From Paenibacillus sp. Marseille-Q4541 (GTDB taxonomy: Bacteria > Bacillota > Bacilli > Paenibacillales > Paenibacillaceae): DNA of 64,000 nucleotides. The notes beneath the pieces were generated by a model, which was not told the origin of the DNA, made no database searches, and saw only the letters and a list, made by a program, of their open reading frames with translations. The DNA is taken from positions 25,317 through 89,316 of the forward strand of contig NZ_JAGXCY010000021.1 of the NCBI RefSeq assembly GCF_018310695.1, written 5' to 3'. Of the stretch, positions 53,511 through 62,431 are shown one piece after another; within the stretch, counting starts at the first letter, position 1; each line of letters begins with the position of its first letter. The translations under genes were made by a program, and so were the position numbers.

Positions 53511-53711
53511 ATGGAAACAGGAACAGTGAAATGGTTTAATGCAGAAAAAGGATTTGGCTTCATCGAAGTTGAAGGCGGAAGCGATGTATTCGTACATTTC
53601 AGCGCAATCACTGGAGACGGATTTAAATCTTTGGACGAAGGTCAACGTGTTGAATTCAACATCGTACAAGGCCAACGCGGCGCACAAGCCGAAAATGTAG
53701 TAAAACTCTAA
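53511..53711 (+). CDS. Cold-shock protein, CspA family, copy 2
   Basis: The 66 residues are identical to copy 1 and the DNA differs at only one or two positions, so this is a recent duplication or gene conversion. The start is ATG 53511 after AGGTGG. Confidence 0.96.
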   Translation: METGTVKWFNAEKGFGFIEVEGGSDVFVHFSAITGDGFKSLDEGQRVEFNIVQGQRGAQAENVVKL

Positions 53712-53725
53712 TACTTTTAGAGCCT

Positions 53726-53757
53726 AATGCCTCAAACATTGTTTGGGGCATTTTTTA
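53726..53757 (+). terminator. Terminator after csp copy 2
   Basis: AATGCCTCAAAC-ATT-GTTTGGGGCATT, one wobble, then T5. Confidence 0.88.
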
Positions 53758-53787
53758 TTTATATTCGAAACAGAAAGAGGGATGCAC

Positions 53788-54000
53788 ATGTACAATTCTC
53801 GAAGAAAACCGGCAGAAGAAGTACCGATGGAGTTGACGGCAATATGGTCTTGTTCAAGCGATAACTGTAAGGGATGGATGAGAGATAACTTTGTCTTCTC
53901 CGTGGTTCCTGTATGCCCTCAGTGTAAGTCGGATATGGTGAAAGATGAGCGAATGCTGGCAGCTGTGACGAATACAAGTCCTAATCAGAATAAAAAATAA
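53788..54000 (+). CDS. Cold-inducible protein YdjO-like, copy 2
   Basis: 70 aa, about 83-88 percent similar by eye to copy 1, with CSSDNC and CPQC conserved. ATG 53788 is preceded by AGAGGG as in copy 1, so the frame's upstream extension to 53743 is not used. Faster divergence than csp suggests the csp genes are held identical by selection or conversion. Confidence 0.8.
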   Translation: MYNSRRKPAEEVPMELTAIWSCSSDNCKGWMRDNFVFSVVPVCPQCKSDMVKDERMLAAVTNTSPNQNKK

Positions 54001-54041
54001 GGGTGCATCGAAAGGTTCCCCTTTTGTAGTTTTATAGTAAA

Positions 54042-54071
54042 AGCACCGATTCATTGCTTCGGTGCTCTTTT
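54042..54071 (+). terminator. Terminator after ydjO copy 2
   Basis: AGCACCGA...TCGGTGCT, then TTTTTAT. Confidence 0.88.
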
Positions 54072-54152
54072 TATATGTGGAATCAGATGATGAAAATAAA
54101 TGTATTCAGCCAAGAAAAGTAACTGGCTACGAATATGGGAGGTTGCCTATCT

Positions 54153-54377
54153 ATGCAGGTGTTCCAGGACTGGAATCTAAAAGTAAAGAAAACATTTAAT
54201 GCGACTAACAATGAAGAGGTATTAACGGTATCAGAAGCAGGTAATCTGCTCGGTTTGTCCAAAGACCAAATGAAATTATATGTAGATAAAAACAAACTAA
54301 CCAAGGTCCCGATCAATCGAAGTGTTCATAGATACCTCTTATTGAAGAAAGAAATAGATAAATTAGTGAAAAAATGA
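54153..54377 (+). CDS. Small helix-turn-helix protein (MerR/excisionase-like)
   Basis: 74 aa. VLTVSEAGNLLGLSKDQMKL and the following YVDKNKLTKVPI look like the DNA-binding fold of excisionases and MerR proteins, ending in KKEIDKLVKK. ATG 54153 follows GGGAGG; the frame starts at 54135. No mobile element is adjacent, so a small regulator is as likely as an excisionase. Confidence 0.6.
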   Translation: MQVFQDWNLKVKKTFNATNNEEVLTVSEAGNLLGLSKDQMKLYVDKNKLTKVPINRSVHRYLLLKKEIDKLVKK

Positions 54378-54380
54378 TAA

Positions 54381-54402
54381 ACACCGATAAGGTGTTTTTT
54401 TT
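54381..54402 (+). terminator. Terminator
   Basis: AACACC-GATAA-GGTGTT, then T6. Confidence 0.75.
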
Positions 54403-54532
54403 ATTTGTAAGGAGCAACTCATGGGGCATGACATCTAGTAAGGTAGAGTTCGCTTATATTCAATAAGTAGACTTATGTTTACATACGATAATAGTAATAT
54501 AAGGGAAAATGGTGCGATTAGAGGGATGAAGG

Positions 54533-55471
54533 ATGCAATTAAAAGAGTGGTCTATTGATACGAATACTTATCACTTATCAAATGAATATTCAATTCGAAG
54601 GGCTGAGCCTGAAGATTGGGGAATTTATTGTTCGGTTTATTATCATATGCAATATAACGGTTTTTTTAGAGAGGAAAGCTACGCTACTCCTCGTAGAAAC
54701 TCTTTTTGGATCTATAAAGGGAAGACGAAAATAGGTGGAGTAAGGATGGAACCTAATGTGATATACCATTTATTTTTTGTCCCTCCTTTCAATGATACAT
54801 TCGAAGTATTGAAACAACTCAAATCGATTTTAATACGGTGGTCTGACAGGGCTAAACCGATAAAAACATTCGAAGTTCTTCCAGATCAAGTGAATCTATT
54901 TGCGAGGGCAGGTTTTTGGCCAGATGAGTTCAGATGTCGTTGGATGCAGCGGCCTACAGATCATTTCGAGGTAACTTGGGATCCTAATCTGCTCGTTGAG
55001 AGTCCTCAAATCGAAGAAAATGGCATGGGCGGTAAGCGGTTTGTTAAGGAAGATGAAATTGCTCATTGTGACTTCCATAGCTTTGGAGAAGGCTTGGAAG
55101 CAGTACGGAGGAAGAAATTCACTTTGGAAGATTTTATTCCTATAGAAGATCCTAATTTAACAAATGAAATCTTAGTACAGGCGTCCACACTTATTTTCGA
55201 TAAAAATACGGGTCAGCTTATTGCGAATTGCCGTCTTTGTTTACAAGACAATCAAGCAGCTATTTATAGTATTGGTGTTTTACCGGCATATAAGGGAAGA
55301 GGGCTAGCTACACAGATGTTGAAAAGGGCTCTTTCTACACTAAAAGATAAATATTCAGTCCTTAGATTGTATGTTATGGAAGGGAATGATGCAGAGTCTG
55401 TTTACCTTAATCTTGGGTTTATTCCAGGGGTACAGGAGATACAACACATGTATATTCCTGCTGATCTATAG
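54533..55471 (+). CDS. GNAT family N-acetyltransferase
   Basis: 312 aa. The C-terminal GNAT domain (about 165-312) has the acetyl-CoA loop GVLPAYKGRGLATQM and YVMEGNDAESVYLNLGF. The N-terminal half looks like a second, degenerate GNAT-like fold (IRRAEPEDWGIYCSVYYHMQ) without the acetyl-CoA loop. The start is ATG 54533 with AAGG close by. The substrate is unknown. Confidence 0.82.
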   Translation: MQLKEWSIDTNTYHLSNEYSIRRAEPEDWGIYCSVYYHMQYNGFFREESYATPRRNSFWIYKGKTKIGGVRMEPNVIYHLFFVPPFNDTFEVLKQLKSILIRWSDRAKPIKTFEVLPDQVNLFARAGFWPDEFRCRWMQRPTDHFEVTWDPNLLVESPQIEENGMGGKRFVKEDEIAHCDFHSFGEGLEAVRRKKFTLEDFIPIEDPNLTNEILVQASTLIFDKNTGQLIANCRLCLQDNQAAIYSIGVLPAYKGRGLATQMLKRALSTLKDKYSVLRLYVMEGNDAESVYLNLGFIPGVQEIQHMYIPADL

Positions 55472-55490
55472 ATGAGAATAGAAAATAATC

Positions 55491-55516
55491 CAGACACCTG
55501 AATGGGTGTCTTTTTG
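55491..55516 (+). terminator. Terminator after GNAT
   Basis: GACACC-TGAATG-GGTGTC, then TTTTTGG. Confidence 0.8.
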
Positions 55517-55611
55517 GTTGCATCTGTTAGATAAAGTTCACGTAACAAGGCGGAATGAATCAAAATATAGTTGCTTCATACTCTAGAGACAAGAGTGTGA
55601 GTTTTTAGAGT

Positions 55612-55638
55612 TGAAACCACGCGTTCGTTTTTCCTGTA
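55612..55638 (+). promoter_or_regulatory. Probable ECF sigma factor promoter (sigma-W-like) of the psp operon
   Basis: TGAAAC (55612-55617), 17 bases, TGTA (55635-55638); consensus TGAAAC-N16-CGTA. The homologous B. subtilis operon (pspA-ydjGHI) is sigma-W dependent. Confidence 0.5.
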
Positions 55639-55676
55639 TTATAGAGTAATGATTCTTTCCAAGGGAGGAGATTACC

Positions 55677-56360
55677 ATCGGCATTTTATCAAGATTTATG
55701 GATATTATGAAAGTGAATGTGAATGACTTATTCACGAAATCAGAAAATCCGGAAAAGATACTGAATGAATATATGAAGCGTTTGAATAATGACTTAGGCA
55801 AAGTGAAATCAGAGACGGCTTCGGTATTGGCAGAGGAGCGAAGAGCGAAGAGAGCGATTGATGAAATCAAATCCGAGGTAAGTAAACTGCAGCGTTATGC
55901 TGAAAAAGCAGTGGAAGCCGGAAATGAGGAAGAAGCTTTAAAATTCCTGGACAAAAAAGAATCTCAAGCAGAGAAACTTGATGAACTAGAGGCTGCATAT
56001 GAACTTGCTTCATCTAACAAGAAAAACATGAAGTCGATGCAAGATAAGCTCGTGAGTGATATCCGAACGTTGGAATTGCGCCATGCAGAACTAAAAGGAA
56101 AGATCGCTGCAACTACAGTGCAGCAGAACATAAATGCTATGGGCTCTCCGTTAGGTTCTAACCATTCCATCTTCGATGAAGTTGAAGAAAAGGTGAATAA
56201 AGCATATGACGAGGCGATGGCGATTGCTGAACTTAGAGAACAGCCGAAGGATGATCTGGATGAACTTTTTGCCGAATTAGAAAGCGAGAACCGTCCCAGC
56301 TCAAGGAAGAGTGCAGAAGACGAGTTGGCTGCAATCAAAGAAAAACGCAAGAAGAAGTGA
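55677..56360 (+). CDS. pspA: Phage-shock protein A (PspA/IM30 family), probable AUC start
   Basis: Membrane-protecting protein of the ESCRT-III superfamily. Family members begin MGILSRF; here the same frame reads ATC GGC ATT TTA TCA AGA TTT before ATG 55698. ATC at 55677 is eight bases from GGGAGG, while ATG 55698 has no ribosome binding site and would lose the amphipathic start helix. A non-AUG start is therefore the better reading, giving 227 aa. Long coiled-coil helices fill residues 30-150 (ERRAKRAIDEIKSEVSKLQR). It is the first gene of the pspA-ydjGHI operon. The shorter start is the alternative. Confidence 0.85.
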   Translation: MGILSRFMDIMKVNVNDLFTKSENPEKILNEYMKRLNNDLGKVKSETASVLAEERRAKRAIDEIKSEVSKLQRYAEKAVEAGNEEEALKFLDKKESQAEKLDELEAAYELASSNKKNMKSMQDKLVSDIRTLELRHAELKGKIAATTVQQNINAMGSPLGSNHSIFDEVEEKVNKAYDEAMAIAELREQPKDDLDELFAELESENRPSSRKSAEDELAAIKEKRKKK

Positions 56361-56395
56361 TCGTTTTATAGTTCTTGGGCTAGTGAGGTGAACAA

Positions 56396-57427
56396 ATGCC
56401 AGTTATAGAATATAAATGTCCGAACTGCGGAAGCAGTATGGTCTTTGATAGTGAGTCAGGGATGCTGCTTTGTCCGAGTTGTGGGCGTAAAGACAATATT
56501 GAGCAGATCCCTGACCCGTTAACAAGAAATGTGTTTACAGAAAATGAAGTAAGCGAATATCACTGCACAAGCTGCGGTGCGGTAATTATGACAGAGGCGG
56601 AAACTACGGCCACCGTATGCAGTTTCTGTGGTTCTTCTGTTGTACTTGGTGACAGGCTAACTGGGGAGCTTGCTCCAGCAAAGGTAATCCCTTTTTCGAT
56701 CAGTAAAGATGAGGCCATGCAAGCCTTTCGGAAATGGTGCCGGAATGGGCTGCTTACGCCAAGCGGATTTATGACAGCAGATCGAATCAAAGGGATTACT
56801 GGAATTTATGTACCGTTCTGGTTCTATGGATTACATAATCAAATTGAGGTTCATGGCCTGGGTACGAAAGTGAGGACTTATACGAGAGGGGATTATCATT
56901 ATACGGAGACTCAGCACTTTGAGGTCTACCGTAAAATTCGGCTCAACTATAAAAATGTACCTATTGATGCTGCTGAGAAAATGAACGACGAACTCATGGA
57001 TAAGCTTGAACCTTTTCCAAACACGCAGCTTAAAAGTTTTAAATCCCCTTATCTTGCTGGGTATGTGGCGGAGAAATATAGCTATGATGATAAAGAGTTA
57101 CTGCCACGTGCAAAAGAGAAGATTAAAAAATATATCGATTCGTATATTCAGTCTGCTACGTCCGGATATGCCACCATGAGTTTTACGGATAAGCAGATCG
57201 ACACCACCTTAGAGCGTGCTGATTATGTATTGCTTCCTGTATGGATGGTGCAGTATGACTATAATAAGGTCGAACATACTTTTGCGATGAATGGGCAGAC
57301 AGGTAAAGTCGTCGGAAAGCCACCAATTAGTAAGGGGAAAGTAACCGCTTGGTTTGCAGGTATTTCAGGGGTTTCACTTTTATCACTGAAGCTGATCTCT
57401 TGGATGATGGGAGGGGGATTCTGGTGA
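56396..57427 (+). CDS. ydjG: YdjG-like zinc-ribbon membrane protein
   Basis: 343 aa. It has two zinc ribbons at the N-terminus (CPNCG...CPSCG and CTSCG...CSFCG), a large soluble region with YVPFWFYGLHNQIEVHG, and a C-terminal hydrophobic segment (VTAWFAGISGVSLLSLKLIS). It matches the second gene of the B. subtilis psp operon. AGTGAGGTG precedes ATG 56396. It overlaps the next gene by four bases (GTGA). Confidence 0.85.
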   Translation: MPVIEYKCPNCGSSMVFDSESGMLLCPSCGRKDNIEQIPDPLTRNVFTENEVSEYHCTSCGAVIMTEAETTATVCSFCGSSVVLGDRLTGELAPAKVIPFSISKDEAMQAFRKWCRNGLLTPSGFMTADRIKGITGIYVPFWFYGLHNQIEVHGLGTKVRTYTRGDYHYTETQHFEVYRKIRLNYKNVPIDAAEKMNDELMDKLEPFPNTQLKSFKSPYLAGYVAEKYSYDDKELLPRAKEKIKKYIDSYIQSATSGYATMSFTDKQIDTTLERADYVLLPVWMVQYDYNKVEHTFAMNGQTGKVVGKPPISKGKVTAWFAGISGVSLLSLKLISWMMGGGFW

Positions 57428-58233
57428 AAAAGAATAGCTTGCTGTTAGCTGCCCTTCTCTTACTTGCTCTTATCGGTACCTTTATACCGCTGGATATTGT
57501 CGGAGCAACGGATACAAATACATCAACAACGGATAAGCAGCTCATCTATGATGAAGCAGGTTTGCTTACTCCTGAGCAAGTGAATAGGTTAAATGCGATG
57601 GCGAATCAATATGGAGCCGAGAGAGAAACCGATATCATCGTTTATACGTCTTTAAACACAGAAAATAAAGATGAAATGGTCATGACAGAAGATTTCTATG
57701 ATGAGCATGCGCCCGGATATGATAAGCCTCATGGCAATGCCGTTATTTTGACACTGGATATGTACAACAGGGACATATATTTGGCGGGATTCTATAAAGC
57801 TGAAGAATATCTGGATGATAGCAGGTTGGATCAAATCCAGACGAAGATTACTTCAGATCTAGTCAATGGGGACTATGAGCTCGCCTTTGAGAAATATATT
57901 CAGACTGTCCATGAGTATATGGGATACCGTCCAGGCGTAAATCCAGAAAATATTTTATTTAAATTTTGGTTTCAACTGGTGGTTTCGCTCGGGCTTGGCG
58001 GTGTAATCGTTGGGGTCATGGCTTACCGGTCAGGCGGGCGAGTCACAGTGAATCGGCAAACCTATGAAGATGCAAGCACATCAGGTATTCTAGATCGTCA
58101 AGACAGATACCTGCGAACAACGGTAACGAAGCGAAAAATTGAACGGAATAACAACAATAATGGACCAGGCGGCGGTGGCGGAGGGATTAGCAAAGGCGGT
58201 CATTCGCACAGTGGAAGCAGAGGGTCATTTTAA
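57424..58233 (+). CDS. ydjH: YdjH-like TPM domain protein
   Basis: 269 aa. An N-terminal signal or anchor helix is followed by a TPM domain (LIYDEAGLLTPEQVNRLNAM, DIIVYTSL, NAVILTLDM), a transmembrane helix near 180-200, and a glycine-rich basic tail (PGGGGGGISKGGHSHSGSRG). GTG 57424 overlaps the ydjG stop. GGGAGGGG is in range. Confidence 0.85.
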   Translation: MKKNSLLLAALLLLALIGTFIPLDIVGATDTNTSTTDKQLIYDEAGLLTPEQVNRLNAMANQYGAERETDIIVYTSLNTENKDEMVMTEDFYDEHAPGYDKPHGNAVILTLDMYNRDIYLAGFYKAEEYLDDSRLDQIQTKITSDLVNGDYELAFEKYIQTVHEYMGYRPGVNPENILFKFWFQLVVSLGLGGVIVGVMAYRSGGRVTVNRQTYEDASTSGILDRQDRYLRTTVTKRKIERNNNNNGPGGGGGGISKGGHSHSGSRGSF

Positions 58234-58252
58234 TAGGAAGGAATGAGCTAGG

Positions 58253-59248
58253 ATGTCATTTTTCAGAAATCAATTTTCGAATGTAGTCGAATGGGAAGAG
58301 TTTAGAGATGATATGATTTTTTGGAAGTGGAGCAATAGAGAGATTAAAAAGGGAAGTAAGCTGATCATTCGATCCGGCCAAGATGCAATTTTTATTAACA
58401 ATGGCAAGATCGAGGGGATTTTTGAGGATGAGGGCGAGTACAGCATTGAATCAGATATTATCCCATTTTTGTCTACGTTAAAAGGATTTAAGTTTGGCTT
58501 CAACAGCGGAATGAGAGTGGAAGTTTTATTCGTGAATACAAAAGAGTTCACCGTCAGATGGGGGACGCAAAACCCCATACTTATTCCGACTCCGCAGCTT
58601 CCGGGCGGGATGCCGATTCGCGCTAACGGTACGTTCAATTTTAAAGTAAATGATTATGTGACGTTGATCGATAAAATTGTAGGAGTGAAAAACAGCTATC
58701 TGGTAGAGGATGTGAAGATTCGGATTACTTCTGTACTTGACCAGCTACTTATGAAATGGATTAGCCGAGAAGGTAAGGATATGTTCAATCTACAGGCGAA
58801 TGCATCCGAGATTGCGAAGGGGATCCAGGAAGATCTGGATATGCAAGTGATGGATAATGGGATGACCATTACCGGATTTCAAGTCATGAGCTTCAATTAT
58901 CCAAAAGAAATTCAGGATATGATTACGAAGACAGCTTCTCATGAAATGATCGGCAATCTACAGAAGTATCAACAGGTTAGTATGACGGATGGCATTGCAT
59001 CTGGCAACGTCAAAGGCGGCGGTGCAGCCTCCGATATGATCGGTATACAGATGGGGATGAACTTAGCTAATCAAATGATGAAAAACATAGATTCGAATGA
59101 GAAGCCATCTGCTGAAGAGTCTAAACCCCAATCCGTATCATCTTCTTCTGTAGAAGAAGGAAGACAGAAGCCTAACTTCTGTCCAAACTGCGGAACAAAA
59201 AACGAAGGGGCTAACTTCTGCCCGAACTGCGGACAGAAATTGAGCTAA
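58253..59248 (+). CDS. ydjI: YdjI-like SPFH domain protein with C-terminal zinc ribbon
   Basis: 331 aa. An SPFH (flotillin-like) domain occupies about 30-230, with a linker of Ser/Glu, and the end is FCPNCGTKNEGANFCPNCG, a double Cys ribbon. In B. subtilis this protein recruits PspA to the membrane. AGGAAGGAAT precedes ATG 58253, 19 bases after ydjH. Last gene of the operon. Confidence 0.87.
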   Translation: MSFFRNQFSNVVEWEEFRDDMIFWKWSNREIKKGSKLIIRSGQDAIFINNGKIEGIFEDEGEYSIESDIIPFLSTLKGFKFGFNSGMRVEVLFVNTKEFTVRWGTQNPILIPTPQLPGGMPIRANGTFNFKVNDYVTLIDKIVGVKNSYLVEDVKIRITSVLDQLLMKWISREGKDMFNLQANASEIAKGIQEDLDMQVMDNGMTITGFQVMSFNYPKEIQDMITKTASHEMIGNLQKYQQVSMTDGIASGNVKGGGAASDMIGIQMGMNLANQMMKNIDSNEKPSAEESKPQSVSSSSVEEGRQKPNFCPNCGTKNEGANFCPNCGQKLS

Positions 59249-59283
59249 TAAAGAAGTAGGTATAGGATAAATGATAGCAAAAA

Positions 59284-59311
59284 TAGGCACCTCTTTGGTG
59301 TCTTTTTTTAT
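59284..59311 (+). terminator. Terminator of the psp operon
   Basis: GGCACC-TCTTT-GGTGTC, then seven T. Confidence 0.8.
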
Positions 59312-59466
59312 TAATAAGGCTAACCTAAGTAGAGTTACCCAATATCCATGCAGAAATGAAATGAGCTGTCACTGATATATGAAAAAAGTATGGGAATGGA
59401 ACTTTATTCATATTTTTTGTTTATTAGCCGGCGTGATACCATATTTAAGGAAAAGAGGGGGATGGT

Positions 59467-60690
59467 ATGCTGAATACTTCTTATTGGTTAACTAATGTCA
59501 AATTAGAGCAGAAATATGCCGTGGAAGATGGACAAGTGGTAGGTACGGAGACGGTGATCTGTCACATTCGAATTGAGGGCGGTATGATTGCCGAAATGAA
59601 GGCGGCTAATGCCGAGCTAGTAAGTGAGTTCCCAAAATACGACTGTAAACAGTTATTAATGCTTCCTTCATTTGAGGAGGCGCATATTCATCTGGATAAG
59701 ACGTATTATGATGGTCCTTGGAAAGCGGTAAGACCGATATCGAGTATCTTCGAACGGATAGAAGAAGAAAAGCATTTATTACCGAAGCTGCTGCCGATGG
59801 CAAGACAACAAGCTGAAAGTATTTTGACTCTTATTCAGGGGTTCGGTTCTACCTATGTTCGTAGTCATTGCAATATTGAACCCGTCAGCGGTTTGCACCG
59901 CCTTGAGGCAACAAAGCAAGCGTTGGATACATTTTCAGGTAAGATTTCCTCTGAGATCGTAGCTTTTCCGCAGCATGGACTGCTTCGGTCTGATTCTGTT
60001 CAGCTAGTAAAGCAATCTTTAGCAGAGGGAGCGACCTACGTAGGTGGGGTGGATCCACACTCGGTGGATGGCGACATCGAGAAATCATTGCAGGTGATGG
60101 TAGAACTAGCGGTATCCGGCAATGCGGGGATTGATCTTCACCTACATGATCGAAATGAAGCGGGTAAGCGAACCTTGATACGTTTAGCTGATTTGACCGA
60201 AGAAGCAGGATTACAGGGAAAGGTGACCGTCAGTCATGCTTTCTGGTTTGCAAATGCAGTGATGCAAGAGGCAGAAGAAGTAGCTAGACGGATGGCCTCA
60301 CTTGGTATGTCCATTGCATCAACGGTACCGATCGGAAAATCAACGATGCCTCTCCCGATGTTACATAACCAAGGAGTAACCGTAAAATTGGCGACAGATA
60401 GTCTTACAGATCATTGGTCTCCTTTTGGGAATGGTGATCAACTTGAGAAGGTAGGTCGATTCGCAGAATTGTATGGCCGTAGTGATGAATTGTCATTATC
60501 TCAATCCCTTCGGTTCATTACAGGCGGGATAACGCCGCTGAGCCCTAAAGGTGAACAGGTATGGCCCAAAGTAGGGGATAAAGCAAGTTTTGTGCTGCTT
60601 CATGCCAGTTGCTCAGCAGAAGCCGTTGCGCGAAGATCAGAGCGCAGAGCGGTATGGTACGAGGGACGCCTCGTGTGCGGAGCGCTGTAA
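59467..60690 (+). CDS. Amidohydrolase, cytosine-deaminase-like
   Basis: 407 aa. Metal-binding motifs of the amidohydrolase superfamily are EAHIHLD, RSHCNI, DLHLHDRNE, VSHAF and TDSLTDHWSPFG, in the order of cytosine or related deaminases. GAGGGGG precedes ATG 59467. It lies alone between two terminators, and a nucleobase or other cyclic amide is a likely substrate; the exact one is unknown. Confidence 0.82.
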   Translation: MLNTSYWLTNVKLEQKYAVEDGQVVGTETVICHIRIEGGMIAEMKAANAELVSEFPKYDCKQLLMLPSFEEAHIHLDKTYYDGPWKAVRPISSIFERIEEEKHLLPKLLPMARQQAESILTLIQGFGSTYVRSHCNIEPVSGLHRLEATKQALDTFSGKISSEIVAFPQHGLLRSDSVQLVKQSLAEGATYVGGVDPHSVDGDIEKSLQVMVELAVSGNAGIDLHLHDRNEAGKRTLIRLADLTEEAGLQGKVTVSHAFWFANAVMQEAEEVARRMASLGMSIASTVPIGKSTMPLPMLHNQGVTVKLATDSLTDHWSPFGNGDQLEKVGRFAELYGRSDELSLSQSLRFITGGITPLSPKGEQVWPKVGDKASFVLLHASCSAEAVARRSERRAVWYEGRLVCGAL

Positions 60691-60712
60691 AATGCGGTTC
60701 ACTTACACATTG

Positions 60713-60750
60713 AAATCCACAACTGTATTAGGTTGTGGATTTTTTTATTT
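60713..60750 (+). terminator. Terminator after amidohydrolase
   Basis: AAATCCACAAC...GTTGTGGATTT, then T5. The same stem type as the two ssrA-linked terminators. Confidence 0.9.
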
Positions 60751-60765
60751 TCCTTGAAGTGTACA

Positions 60766-61086
60766 TCATATATTCTCCTCATATTGTGAGAGCACATGAT
60801 CCAGTTCGTCACAACGAACAAACCGGGCAGCCCGGTAGACCTCTTTTCCCCCATAGAAAAGCAGCACCGTCGGCGCAGAAAAGGCAAGGTATCGGGATGC
60901 AACTTCTGGTACGTCCTCTGTGTATACATAAATACCCTTAACAGAAATTTTGGATTCTAACATAGTGGATACCTTAGCTGAGACGGACTCACATACACCG
61001 CAATTGCGCATTTTTATTATAGATAGCACTAGCTGATTTTTTTCAATCACTTGCTCCATCTCATTAAGACTCATCATTCTTTCCAT
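60766..61086 (-). CDS. Thioredoxin family protein
   Basis: 106 aa thioredoxin fold. The active site is CGVC (RNCGVCESV), and the cis-proline strand is FSAPTVLLFYGG. GGAGGTGAG with seven bases spacing fixes ATG 61086; the frame extends upstream to 61119. A redox partner or thiol-disulphide role is expected. Confidence 0.85.
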   Translation of the reverse strand: MERMMSLNEMEQVIEKNQLVLSIIKMRNCGVCESVSAKVSTMLESKISVKGIYVYTEDVPEVASRYLAFSAPTVLLFYGGKEVYRAARFVRCDELDHVLSQYEENI

Positions 61087-61147
61087 TATGTTTCTCACCT
61101 CCATACGTTGTATCTGCATTTAAATAAAACAGTTTACATCCCAGTAG

Positions 61148-61639
61148 CTATTTTTTTTCTCCTGCTTTATCCCTTATCTCATCACTTACCTCAGGAAGCT
61201 CTTTGTCCTGAATTAGCTTTAATAAAAGGTCAAGCAATAGCTTGCGCTGCTCTTCTGAAAGATTATCCAGCATGTTGTCTGCAACTTGGGCCTGAAAAGC
61301 AAGGACTTTCTCAATATTGGACTGCGCAAGTTCCGTAAGTTGGATCAGTGTAGCTCGGCGGTCTGTTGGATCAGGAATACGAATAAGGAGCTTATCCTGT
61401 TCTAGCGCATCGACAAAATCTGTAACAGTACGCGCTTTGATCCCTAACTTAACAGCTAATTCATTCATGCGAATTTTTCCGTTTTCGGCAACTACGGAGA
61501 GCAGACGCAATCTGGGGCCTGAGAGTTGATAAGGTGTGTTAAGCGTTAATAACTGAGATTGGAACTCCCTCTGAATGTAGTGGGTTGATCTCACTAATAC
61601 GTGGATGACATCTATTGCCTCTGGATGATCTGAGTTCAT
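61148..61639 (-). CDS. MarR family transcriptional regulator
   Basis: 163 aa, winged helix typical of MarR (PRLRLLSVVAENGKIRMNEL, LGIKARTVTDFVDALEQDKL, PDPTDRRATLIQLT). AAGGAGG is upstream; ATG 61639 or the TTG just before it (61642) are both possible. It may regulate the DoxX and MFS genes on the other strand, and itself. Confidence 0.88.
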   Translation of the reverse strand: MNSDHPEAIDVIHVLVRSTHYIQREFQSQLLTLNTPYQLSGPRLRLLSVVAENGKIRMNELAVKLGIKARTVTDFVDALEQDKLLIRIPDPTDRRATLIQLTELAQSNIEKVLAFQAQVADNMLDNLSEEQRKLLLDLLLKLIQDKELPEVSDEIRDKAGEKK

Positions 61640-61655
61640 CAATCGAAAAACCTCC

Positions 61656-61671
61656 TTGACATATTCGTCAA
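61656..61671. promoter_or_regulatory. Possible MarR operator
   Basis: TTGAC-ATATTC-GTCAA, a 5-bp arm inverted repeat against the marR ribosome binding site. A second small repeat ACTC-TTAAT-GAGT is near 61707. Confidence 0.4.
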
Positions 61672-61897
61672 TTCTTTATATTCTCAATTCTGTGCACACT
61701 CTTAATGAGTATCCTCACTATATTATACAATGATAATAGGTATTCGGCTAGATCTCCCTTTTGTAAGATCAGTTTAGCAGGTTCCTATTTGTAGTATATC
61801 CTCTAATGAAGCGAGGTAGATGTTTATAAAAAATGAACACTTATTTATTTTATAGCAAGTAAAATATCAATTCAAAAAATATTATGGATGATCTTAC

Positions 61898-62263
61898 ATG
61901 ATAATTGTTTCAATTGTACTTCAATCTTTATTAATTCTAGCCTTTTTCTTCTCAGGTATAAGTAAAATAACAGGTGCCAAAATGCAGGTAGAGACGTTTA
62001 GTCATCTAGGCTTACCCCAATGGTTCAGGTTTGCAACAGGTTTCATCGCATTGGCAGGCGTGATCGGTCTAATCATCGGTTTCTGGAATGAGGCAATACT
62101 CACGATTGCTGCATTATGGCTTGCTTGTATTATGTTAGGTGCGGTATTGTTCCATATACGTTCCAAAGATCCTATTAACAAGATGATCCCGGCTGCAGTG
62201 CTCATGATTTTAGCTCTAGTTCTTGCCAGTCTTCATCTATCTTCACTAACAGATCTTTTATAA
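61898..62263 (+). CDS. DoxX-like membrane protein
   Basis: 121 aa with four predicted transmembrane helices and the family's FFFSGISKITGAKMQVE and LGLPQWFRFATG. The ribosome binding site is poor (GGATG). Role unknown; possibly linked to stress or quinone metabolism in the family. Confidence 0.75.
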   Translation: MIIVSIVLQSLLILAFFFSGISKITGAKMQVETFSHLGLPQWFRFATGFIALAGVIGLIIGFWNEAILTIAALWLACIMLGAVLFHIRSKDPINKMIPAAVLMILALVLASLHLSSLTDLL

Positions 62264-62431
62264 AGAACCTTTCTAGTAGCTTTAAGTAGGTTGCTGTAGA
62301 TTAGATTGTTACTTGTTACGCAAAAAATACGAAAAGACCTTTGTACTGCCAATTACAGAGGTTCCTCATTATATGGATGCTCACTTTTAGTTGCGTGTAA
62401 TAATTTTTGGCATAGAAAAGAGGGTTCGATA

